NCBI GenBank assembly: GCA_020639235.1
Contig: JACKHC010000001.1
Location: forward strand, 248,001-312,000
DNA from: Phycisphaeraceae bacterium
GTDB taxonomy: Bacteria > Planctomycetota > Phycisphaerae > Phycisphaerales > UBA1924
Length of the DNA stretch: 64,000 nt
Direction: 5' to 3'
The position numbers and the translations under genes were made by a program. Below, one piece after another: positions 35,814 to 42,839 of the stretch (position 1 is its first letter; each line of letters starts with the position of its first letter). Under the pieces are notes generated by a model. It saw only the letters and a program-made list of their open reading frames with translations. It was not told the origin of the DNA and did no database searches.

Positions 35814-37186
35814 CACCACCCACAACCATCACCGTCACCCGCGCCACGCGCGCGCCCTCCGCGCCGACGCGCCGCGTCTGCGAGGCCTGCGCACACCTCG
35901 GCATCAGCGCAGCCGATCTCCTCACACCCCCCGCCCCCGACCCCCGCGCCTTCACGCTCAACCTCGCGCCCGCAACCATCACCCTCATCACCGGCGCATC
36001 CGGCACCGGAAAGTCCTCACTCCTCCGCGACATCGCAGCCGCAGCACACAAAGCCAACATCACCCCCCTCAGGCAATCCGCCAGACCCCTCCCCAATAAA
36101 CCCGCCATCGACCTCGCGGGCCCGGACACCCACGCCGCCATGCGCGCCCTCGCAAGCGCCGGCCTCGCCGAAGCCGCCTGCTTCGCCCGCCGACCCTCGC
36201 AGCTCTCCGAAGGCCAGCGCTGGCGCCTCCGCCTCGCCCTCGACCTCGCACGCGCCCTCCGGCGCGCCGCATCCGATCAGCCCGTCGCGCTCTTCATCGA
36301 TGAGTTCGCTTCCACTCTCGACCCGCCCGCCGCCTCCTCGATCGCGCACCTCCTCCGCGCCGCCGCCGACCGCCACCGCACCATCGCGCTCATCCTCGCC
36401 TCACCGCGCACCGACATCGCCGCGCCCCTCGCGCCCGACACACACATCACCACGCACCACGCCAACCGGCTCACCGTCGAGACAACACCCCACGAGCGCT
36501 CCCGGCCCCGTTTCATCATCGAACCCGGCTCAATCGCCGACTACGACGCCCTCGCGCACCTCCACTACCGCGCCGGCCCGCCCGCCACCATCGCCCGCAT
36601 CCTCGCCGCGCGCGACGCCGACCGCGGCTCACTCGCGGGCGTCCTCATCACATCCATGCCCACACTCAACGCCTCCTGGCGCCAACTCGCCTGGCCCAAC
36701 CGCTACACCACCCCATCACGCCGCGACAACGCGCTGCGCGTCAACGAAGAAATCCGCTGCATCTCCCGCGTCATCGTCGATCCCGCCCGCAGGTCAATGG
36801 GCGTCGCGCGCCGACTCGTCGCCGCCTACCTCGCCGACCCCGACACGCCCGCCACCGAAGCGCTCGCAGCCATGGGCCACACCTGCCCCTTCTTCGCCCG
36901 CGCCGGAATGACCACCTACAACCTCGCGCCGACCGACCGCGATGCGCGCCTCCTCGATGCGCTCGAACACGCGCACATCGAACCCTGGCGCCTCGCGCTC
37001 CCGCATCAGGCCCTCCGCCGCGCGACCGAACACACCTCGCTCGCCTTCATCGATCGAGAAACCCGCCTCTGGGCAAACGCCTCCGGCGCCACCAGACGCC
37101 ACGCCCGCGACGAACTCCCACCCCTGTTCGCTCGCGCGTGCGCAGCCGTCGCCGCAAGACCCGTCGCCTACGCGCACACCGCATAG
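35810..37186 (+). CDS. ABC-type ATPase fused to GNAT acetyltransferase domain (COG2401-like)
   Basis: GTG at 35810 overlaps the preceding stop (GTGA). The 458-residue protein has an ABC ATPase half with Walker A GASGTGKSS (62-70), signature LSEGQ (132-136) and Walker B LFIDE (161-165), then a GNAT half (about 236-375) with acetyl-CoA-type motif RRSMGVARRLV. The ABC switch histidine seems lost: the segment reads LILASPRTD. There are no membrane helices, so it is not a transporter. COG2401 comprises such fusions; their reaction is not established. Acyl modification of DNA (as in Mu Mom, also GNAT-fold) or of protein are possibilities. It precedes terminase genes. Confidence 0.78.
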   Translation: MTPPTTITVTRATRAPSAPTRRVCEACAHLGISAADLLTPPAPDPRAFTLNLAPATITLITGASGTGKSSLLRDIAAAAHKANITPLRQSARPLPNKPAIDLAGPDTHAAMRALASAGLAEAACFARRPSQLSEGQRWRLRLALDLARALRRAASDQPVALFIDEFASTLDPPAASSIAHLLRAAADRHRTIALILASPRTDIAAPLAPDTHITTHHANRLTVETTPHERSRPRFIIEPGSIADYDALAHLHYRAGPPATIARILAARDADRGSLAGVLITSMPTLNASWRQLAWPNRYTTPSRRDNALRVNEEIRCISRVIVDPARRSMGVARRLVAAYLADPDTPATEALAAMGHTCPFFARAGMTTYNLAPTDRDARLLDALEHAHIEPWRLALPHQALRRATEHTSLAFIDRETRLWANASGATRRHARDELPPLFARACAAVAARPVAYAHTA

Positions 37187-37238
37187 CCAACCCACACATT
37201 CATCCGCACCGCCACGGGAGGAGAACCGGAGCGATGCG

Positions 37239-37439
37239 ATGCCCACATACCAACCACAACAACCACCAAAGCCCGCCCCCGCGCCCGACCCAGACACCCT
37301 CCCGCGCCCCCTCACCATCTTCCTCACCGTCGCCGAGCACCGCGCCGTCACACGCGCCCTCCGCGCGTTCCACAAAGACCGCGCCCGCGCCATCCTCCAC
37401 GCACTCCGCATCACGCCCAAGTCGGAGAACTCCCGATGA
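37239..37439 (+). CDS. Small hypothetical protein before terminase
   Basis: GGGAGGAG lies about 16 bases upstream of ATG 37239 (MPTYQPQQPPKPAPAPDPD). The 66-residue product has a Pro-rich start and a basic amphipathic helix (EHRAVTRALRAFHKDRARAIL). Its stop overlaps the terminase small subunit start (ATGA). Function is unknown; small basic proteins here can be packaging accessories. Confidence 0.55.
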   Translation: MPTYQPQQPPKPAPAPDPDTLPRPLTIFLTVAEHRAVTRALRAFHKDRARAILHALRITPKSENSR

Positions 37440-37888
37440 CCAGCCGCACCGCGCCCTCACGCCTCCCCGTCCGCGAAACCGAGGCACTCCTCGAAGAACT
37501 CGCCCGGGGCGATCAATCACCCGGCCAGATCGCAATGCGCCACAACATGACCGTCGCGCAGCTCACCAGGTGGGCGACCAGCCCGAGCGCCGCCGAGCGC
37601 ATCGAAAGCGCCCGCCGACTCGCAAACGAGCGCGCCGCACTCGCCGTCGCCGTTGCCCGAGTCGCCGCCGCGTCCGCCCTCCACCGATGGGCGCTCAATA
37701 CCGAGCACCCCGAAACCGCCCGCCGCGCCTGCGTCGATCTCCTCAAACTCGATCAACACCCGCGCGCCGACGAACCCGCGCCCCAAACCGAACCCGCCGA
37801 CCTCTGCGCCGAGAGTCACGAAGCCATCCGCGCGGCACTCGAGCACATCGAAAGCCGCACCACTCCCGCCGAGCACTCCGACCAATGA
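37436..37888 (+). CDS. Terminase small subunit-like protein
   Basis: The 150-residue protein has an N-terminal helix-turn-helix (SPGQIAMRHNMTVAQLTRWAT), a helical middle (AALAVAVARVAAASALHRWAL), and an acidic tail. This is the usual TerS layout: DNA-binding HTH, oligomerisation helices and a large-subunit contact. It overlaps by four bases with both the small upstream gene and TerL. The assignment rests on this context, since TerS sequences are poorly conserved. Confidence 0.68.
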   Translation: MTSRTAPSRLPVRETEALLEELARGDQSPGQIAMRHNMTVAQLTRWATSPSAAERIESARRLANERAALAVAVARVAAASALHRWALNTEHPETARRACVDLLKLDQHPRADEPAPQTEPADLCAESHEAIRAALEHIESRTTPAEHSDQ

Positions 37889-39330
37889 CAACCCCGCGCC
37901 CCACCATCCTCACATCGCGCCACCGCGCGCTCATCGCCGCCGTCCGCCCCGCCAACCGCGCGCAACTCCGACAGTGGCTCCGCATCGCCCTCGAGATCAA
38001 TCTCCCCCGCGCCCCGCGCATGCCTGATCACCAATCACCACTCGATTACCTCGCCCACGCATTCTTCGCCAACGCTCACCCGCGCGACTGCGTCGTCTGG
38101 GCCTGCCGCGGCGGCGGCAAAACCTTCTACGCCGCCGTCGCCACCGCGCTCGATCTCATCTTCAAACCCGGCGTCGAAGTCCGCATCCTCGGCGGCTCAC
38201 TCGAACAGTCCCGCCGCATGCACCACCACCTCCGCGCACTCTTCGACAAACCCGCCCTCGCCAACCTCCTCGACGCGCGCCCCACCGAACGGCGCCTCAC
38301 GCTCATCAACAAATCATCCGTCGAAATCATGGCCCAATCCCACACCTCGGTCCGCGGCTCACGCCCCCAGATCCTCCGATGCGACGAGGCCGAACTATTC
38401 GACCCCGACATCTGGGAAGCCGCACAACTCACCACGCGCTCCAAGCAATGCGGCGACACATTCGTCCGCGGCGCCATCGAAGCCCTCTCCACCCACCACA
38501 CCCCCACCGGCCTCATGTCGCAACTCATCAGCGACAACGCCCGCACGCAGTTCCGCTGGAGCGTCACCGATGTCCTCGAGCAGTGCCCACCATCGCGCCC
38601 CTGCGCCCCGTGCCCGCTCGAGCCCGACTGCGCCGGCGCGGCCAAACTCGGCGCCGGCCACATCACCATCGACGACGCCATCACCCTCAAGTCCCGCACC
38701 GACGAAGCAACATGGAACGCCGAGATGCTCTGCAATGCGCCCCGCCGCACCGACGCCGTCTACCCCGAGTTCAACCCCGACACCCACACCATCACGCTCG
38801 ACCCGCCCATCACCGACGACCTCCGCTGGATCGCCGGCATGGACTTCGGTCTCCGCAACCCCACCGCCATCCTCATCGCCTGCCTCGATGATTGCGGCGT
38901 CCTCCGCATCATCGATGAGCACATCCGCGCCGACACCCGCCTCGCCGATCACATCGAGTCCATCCGCGCCTCCCGCTGGCCCCAGCCCGCGTGGATCGGC
39001 GTCGATCCCGCCGGACACCAGCGCTCCGATCAGACCGGAATCTCCCCCATCACCCTCCTCCGCAAGCACAACCTCGCCATCCGCGCCCGCCGATCGCCCG
39101 TCGAACTCGGGCTCCGACTCGTCCGCGCGCGATTCAAACCCGCCGGCGGCTCCCCCACACTCTTCATCCACCAGCGATGCACCGGCCTCATCCGTTCACT
39201 ATCGGAATACCGACTCGCCCCCAACGGCGCACCAAAAAAAGACGGCCCCGACCACGCTGCCGACGCCCTCCGCTACCTCGTCCTCAATCTCGACCGCCCC
39301 TACGCGAATCAGTTCATCAAATACGCCTGA
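37885..39330 (+). CDS. Phage terminase large subunit (packaging ATPase/nuclease)
   Basis: ATG at 37885 overlaps the TerS stop. The 481-residue protein has Walker A ACRGGGKT (73-80), Walker B ILRCDE (163-168), a coupling region with AQSHTSVRGSRPQ, and a C-terminal RNase-H-like nuclease with GMDFGLRNPTAI, GVDPAGHQRSDQ and DHAADALRYL. TerL cuts concatemers and pumps DNA into the procapsid through the portal. Between the domains is a Cys4 insert (Cys234, 240, 243, 249), possibly zinc-binding. The stop is two bases from a convergent host-like gene. Confidence 0.88.
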   Translation: MTTPRPTILTSRHRALIAAVRPANRAQLRQWLRIALEINLPRAPRMPDHQSPLDYLAHAFFANAHPRDCVVWACRGGGKTFYAAVATALDLIFKPGVEVRILGGSLEQSRRMHHHLRALFDKPALANLLDARPTERRLTLINKSSVEIMAQSHTSVRGSRPQILRCDEAELFDPDIWEAAQLTTRSKQCGDTFVRGAIEALSTHHTPTGLMSQLISDNARTQFRWSVTDVLEQCPPSRPCAPCPLEPDCAGAAKLGAGHITIDDAITLKSRTDEATWNAEMLCNAPRRTDAVYPEFNPDTHTITLDPPITDDLRWIAGMDFGLRNPTAILIACLDDCGVLRIIDEHIRADTRLADHIESIRASRWPQPAWIGVDPAGHQRSDQTGISPITLLRKHNLAIRARRSPVELGLRLVRARFKPAGGSPTLFIHQRCTGLIRSLSEYRLAPNGAPKKDGPDHAADALRYLVLNLDRPYANQFIKYA

Positions 39331-39331
39331 C

Positions 39332-39568
39332 TCACGACTCCACCAGCGGGATGAACACCTCGGTCAGCAGGAACAACCCCGCCGAGATCGCGATGATCCC
39401 GAGAATGATCTGCACCGTCATCATCACAACCTGCCCCCAGTACCCCTTGAAATCCTTCACCCGCACCGCCTTGTACACCACCGAAATCCCCAGCGCCAGC
39501 GGCACAAGCGTCAACCACCACGCGGTGTGCAGGTCAAGCGGGTCCAGAAACGGTGTGTACGCCAGCAT
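39332..39568 (-). CDS. Small two-helix membrane protein
   Basis: ATG at 39568 (MLAYTPFLDPLDLH) gives 78 residues with two membrane helices (AWWLTLVPLALGISVVYKAV and VVMMTVQIILGIIAISAGLF). It overlaps by one base the stop of the larger membrane gene upstream, so the two are coupled. The stop codon lies within two bases of the terL stop on the opposite strand. No family is recognised; it looks like a host envelope protein. Confidence 0.65.
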   Translation of the reverse strand: MLAYTPFLDPLDLHTAWWLTLVPLALGISVVYKAVRVKDFKGYWGQVVMMTVQIILGIIAISAGLFLLTEVFIPLVES

Positions 39569-40011
39569 CACAGCAAATCCTCGTCCGCCATCCGCCGGCC
39601 CGATCCGCTCCCCCGCGGCGTGTGCCACGCTGCATCGATGATCACCAGCAGATTCAGCATCCCTGACAACGCGCCGTACAGAATCCCCGCCTCGCGCACC
39701 CGCCCGATCGCCACCACCTCCCGGGGCGTGTTGTTCACCGACGACGCCGTCATCCGAGCGTTCACCGCCTCCGTCACGAACGCGACCGGCCCATTCCCCG
39801 CCTGCAGGAAAAACCACCATTTGTCCGATCGACGATCCACAACATCAATCCCCCCGATCAGCAGCCCGCCCAGGAACAAACCCAGAATCCCCGCGCCGAT
39901 CAGAATCCCCCGCTTCGTCTCACCGAGCCACACATGACCCATCCCCGGCACCAGAAACGCCAGAACCCCCGCAACGGGCTGAAATGTCTCCTCGGGACCC
40001 GTGCGGCTCAT
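39568..40011 (-). CDS. TM2-like membrane protein (DUF6677-type)
   Basis: ATG at 40011 (MSRTGPEETFQPVAG) gives 147 residues. VLAFLVPGMGHVWLGETKRG followed by GILGLFLGGLLIGGIDVV is the pattern of TM2-like small membrane proteins in planctomycetes; later a helix LYGALSGMLNLLVIIDA is seen. Function is unknown. It forms a two-gene unit with the 78-residue membrane protein. Upstream extension in frame is a mirror of the acidic gene on the other strand and is discarded. Confidence 0.65.
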   Translation of the reverse strand: MSRTGPEETFQPVAGVLAFLVPGMGHVWLGETKRGILIGAGILGLFLGGLLIGGIDVVDRRSDKWWFFLQAGNGPVAFVTEAVNARMTASSVNNTPREVVAIGRVREAGILYGALSGMLNLLVIIDAAWHTPRGSGSGRRMADEDLL

Positions 40012-40266
40012 GCTGCGTCCAACTCCGAAGTTCGCTCGATCACCACCCCCCCGCCGGGCCAACGCAGCACGACGACGGGCCAAAGAATAGACCCACCGAC
40101 AAGGTTCGCAAAATCTGGCCCCCCGCGATTGACAACGCCCGCGACGAAAGTACCGTACCGGCGCATCGCGGGGGCGGCCCCCGCACGTCAAACGACGCCC
40201 GCACCCGGAGACGAGCCAGACCGCCCGCTCCGAGACCACCCATTCCAAGCCAAGAGGTTCGATGTC

Positions 40267-40533
40267 ATGATGCTTGAGCAAGATGAAGCCGTGCTCACGC
40301 TGGATCCCTGGACGCTCGATAACCACGCCCCGGGCACGCTCCTCGCCGATCCCGCAACTTCCTTCGTTTCCTACGACGATGAAGACGAAGAAGAGGACGA
40401 CGACGATTTCTTCGACGACGACGACGATCTCGACGACGATGACTACGAAGACGACGACTTCTTCGAAGACGACGAAGACGACGACGACGATGACGACTTC
40501 GATGACGACGACGAAGAAGACGAAGACTTCTGA
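40267..40533 (+). CDS. Extremely acidic Asp/Glu-rich small protein
   Basis: ATG at 40267 (MMLEQDEAVLTLDPW) with AAGAGG about ten bases upstream gives 88 residues. Residues 40-88 are nearly all Asp and Glu with regularly placed Phe/Tyr (DDDFFDDDDDLDDDDYEDDD and on). The frame is supported by an ordinary N-terminal third with VSY and the lack of stops. Such polyacidic tails bind basic proteins or metal. A lysine-rich H1-like protein is encoded 1 kb away on the other strand. Confidence 0.65.
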   Translation: MMLEQDEAVLTLDPWTLDNHAPGTLLADPATSFVSYDDEDEEEDDDDFFDDDDDLDDDDYEDDDFFEDDEDDDDDDDFDDDDEEDEDF

Positions 40534-40581
40534 TCCGACCCACCAGGGCCCGATGTTCGCCCGCAGCGCCAGGCCCGCACC

Positions 40582-40989
40582 ATGAACCAGCCCAACGACC
40601 GACGAGCCGCCCAACCCGCAAACCCCGGCGATGTCGTCGACCGCCGGTCCGGGCTCGACCGCCGCGACCTCCAGGACCCCGACGACGCGCCCTCAGGGCT
40701 CGAACGCAGACGAGGCCCCGGACGCCGACGCTCCGACTTCCTCCGCTCCGCCGAAGAAGGCGAGATGACCAAGGAACAGTTCCTCTTCCTCCTCGCCATC
40801 GACACCTTCAAGAAGCAAAACGGAAAGACCTTCCCCACCTGGACCGATGTCCTTGAGGTCGTCCGCCTCCTCGGCTATCGCAAAACCATGCCCTCGGAAC
40901 TCTCGCTCCCGCGCGTCGAGGACTGGACCGAAAAATCCGATGCCCCCTCGGGTGTCCGCATCGGCGCCGACCCCGAAGCATCGCACTAA
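40582..40989 (+). CDS. Uncharacterised conserved-looking protein, 135 aa
   Basis: ATG at 40582 (MNQPNDRRAAQPAN) gives a protein with an Arg/Asp-rich disordered first third containing DRRSGLDRRDL and ERRRGPGRRRSDF, then a helical domain (EQFLFLLAIDTFKKQNGKTFP, TWTDVLEVVRLLGYRKT). The second part resembles small sensor- or helix-bundle domains seen in planctomycetes, but I cannot name the family. It follows the acidic gene by 48 bp on the same strand, so they may be cotranscribed. Confidence 0.6.
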   Translation: MNQPNDRRAAQPANPGDVVDRRSGLDRRDLQDPDDAPSGLERRRGPGRRRSDFLRSAEEGEMTKEQFLFLLAIDTFKKQNGKTFPTWTDVLEVVRLLGYRKTMPSELSLPRVEDWTEKSDAPSGVRIGADPEASH

Positions 40990-41008
40990 CGCGAAGCGAC
41001 CCCCGCGC

Positions 41009-41272
41009 CTACCGCTTCTTGTAGTAGTCCAGGTTCAACTGCACGTACTTCGACCACTCCGAAGGCAGGTCCTCCTCCGGGAAGATCGCCCGCACCGGGC
41101 ACTCATCGACGCACAACCCGCAATCGATGCAGACGTCCGGCTCGATATACAGCTGATCCGTCGACCCGAAGTCCCCGTCGTCCTTCGTCGGGTGGATGCA
41201 GTCAACCGGGCAAACCTCGACACAACTCGTGTCCTTCGTCCCGATGCAGGGCTCGGCAATCACATGCGGCAT
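41009..41272 (-). CDS. 7Fe/8Fe bacterial-type ferredoxin
   Basis: ATG at 41272 (MPHVIAEPCIGTKDTSC) gives 87 residues. The iron-sulfur ligands lie in the N-terminal CIGTKDTSCVEVCPVDCI and in CIDCGLCVDECP, the FdxA-type layout with a [3Fe-4S] or modified first cluster and a [4Fe-4S] second cluster. It carries electrons at low potential in the cytoplasm. Downstream region ends at the convergent hypothetical gene. A longer upstream frame has no ferredoxin similarity. Confidence 0.92.
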   Translation of the reverse strand: MPHVIAEPCIGTKDTSCVEVCPVDCIHPTKDDGDFGSTDQLYIEPDVCIDCGLCVDECPVRAIFPEEDLPSEWSKYVQLNLDYYKKR

Positions 41273-41539
41273 CGAACTCAACCTCTCGAACTCGGTCGCT
41301 TCAGAATCGGCGGCACCGTGCCGCCCATCACACGCACCATCCGTCATTTCGCCGGAAAACCGGCCGCCCGACACGGGTGCAGGGCCGACATCATACGCCC
41401 CCTCCGCCCAACCGTCCCCGCCCGACAAAAAAACGAGCGGGGCGGCCGATCGGACCGCCCCGCATGTTCTGTGGCGCTGCGGGCATCAGGAACACCCCGA
41501 TGCCGCCGCTGAACGCGGGCAACGAGCCCGCGTGTTCAC

Positions 41540-41881
41540 TTACATCATCATCATGCCCATCGCCGGAGTCGCCGCCTTCTTGCGACGAGCCTTGCGACGG
41601 GTCTTCTTCTTGGCAGTCTTCTTGGCGGCCTTCTTGCGGGTCGACTTCTTGCGAGTCGCCTTCTTGCGGGTCGCCTTCTTACGGGTCGCCTTCTTCCGAG
41701 TCGCCTTCTTGCGAGTGGCCTTCTTGCGAGTGGCCTTCTTGCGGGTCGACTTCTTCTTGGCGGTCTTCTTCGCGGCCTTCTTACGGGTCGCCTTCTTGCG
41801 GGTTGCCTTCTTGCGCGTAGTCTTCTTCGCGGCCTTCTTACGGGTCGCCTTCTTACGCGTGGCACGTTTCTTCTTAGCCAT
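41540..41881 (-). CDS. Histone H1-like lysine-rich DNA-binding protein
   Basis: ATG at 41881 has GAGGAGG about 9 bases upstream. The 113-residue product is a tandem array of about 19 five-residue units (A/S)TRKKA with KKAAKKT variants, like bacterial H1 homologues (AlgP/Hc1-type tails). It ends with the unusual Met-rich tail AATPAMGMMMM. Such proteins bind and compact DNA; planctomycetes have condensed nucleoids. The repeat structure makes length variable by slippage. It is monocistronic. Confidence 0.85.
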   Translation of the reverse strand: MAKKKRATRKKATRKKAAKKTTRKKATRKKATRKKAAKKTAKKKSTRKKATRKKATRKKATRKKATRKKATRKKATRKKSTRKKAAKKTAKKKTRRKARRKKAATPAMGMMMM

Positions 41882-42101
41882 CTTCGGAACCTCCTCGATC
41901 GATTCGGAGCTAGAGGAAGGTTGATCGACGAGCAGCGCCACTGCAGCATCGCCGACCAAACTCTATGAGGTACTGCTTTGTTCGGTCAACTCCCACCCCC
42001 GACTTGAGCATCCGATACCCCGGCGCGCAGAATCCGCGCATCCCGGCGCTCTTCACGCCCCCGTCATTCCCGCTCGCAACATCTTGAGACCCGATCCGGC
42101 C

Positions 42102-42659
42102 CTATTTCGCCTCGGCCCAGATCACAGAGTCGCCCCACTCGCTCGATTTCGGGAAAAGCGACCGCAGAGTCGTGCCGTTGATCTCGTTGTACAGGTCCAG
42201 CGCCTTCTCATCCGAAACCGCCGCACCCACACGCGCACGCACAATCCCGTTCGCCGGGTTGTACCAGAACGCCGCAACGCCCTCGCCCAGAACCTGGCGA
42301 ATCGGAGGATCCGTCAGCTTCGTCTCGCCGGACGACGCGACCTCCACCCAGGGCCGATCCCGCGACAAAAGCGGGTTCGTCGGCACGCGGCTCCCGAACC
42401 ACGACGGATCGATCGTCGAGGGCCATCCCATCTGGTTCAGCGTCGCGTCCTCCGTCGCCGCGCGATACTTCACAACCCGGTGAATCTCGCTCACCGCCGT
42501 ACGCGCCTGCGAAACCAGCGCATCCTCACGCTGCAACGACTGCTTGTGCCACAAGTACCCCGCAAGCGACAGACTCGCCATCACCAGACTCGCCAGATAC
42601 ACCATCACGCGCATGGCCTTCAACCTCCGCGAGCCGCGGGACACCCGCTCGCAAATCAT
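42102..42659 (-). CDS. Hypothetical single-pass membrane protein
   Basis: ATG at 42659 (MICERVSRGSRRLKAMRV) is used; a TTG four codons earlier is an alternative. The 185-residue protein has one N-terminal helix (VMVYLASLVMASLSLAGYLW), and an extracytoplasmic domain with REDALVSQARTAVSEIHRVV and GVAAFWYNPANGIVRARVG. It resembles pilin-like or type II secretion-associated minor proteins in topology only. No family is recognised, and the flanking genes are unrelated. Confidence 0.55.
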   Translation of the reverse strand: MICERVSRGSRRLKAMRVMVYLASLVMASLSLAGYLWHKQSLQREDALVSQARTAVSEIHRVVKYRAATEDATLNQMGWPSTIDPSWFGSRVPTNPLLSRDRPWVEVASSGETKLTDPPIRQVLGEGVAAFWYNPANGIVRARVGAAVSDEKALDLYNEINGTTLRSLFPKSSEWGDSVIWAEAK

Positions 42660-42839
42660 CCGCTCTCTCAATAGGCCTCATCGGCTCGCATGAACCCCGC
42701 CTCGCCCCGCAACCTCAACCCGAATGCCGGTTATGACGGCTGGGCAACCTCGAACGCCCGAATCCCGCCCACGCCCGACATCAATCGAATCTCGGACCCC
42801 GACGCCACCCCCCCGGCGCACCCCCAGTAGACTCAACCC

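Noticed and set aside
35810..37186. Transporter ATPase
   Set aside because: No membrane partner is encoded nearby and the second half is a GNAT-like domain.
39568..40614. Long hydrophobic Val/Ile tract in a minus-strand frame opposite the acidic gene
   Set aside because: A poly-Val/Glu reading is just the complement of GAC/GAT repeats; the true minus-strand start is ATG 40011, after this tract.
41540..41881. Tandem DNA repeat or CRISPR-like array
   Set aside because: The periodicity is explained by the coding of TRKKA units; there are no unique spacers.
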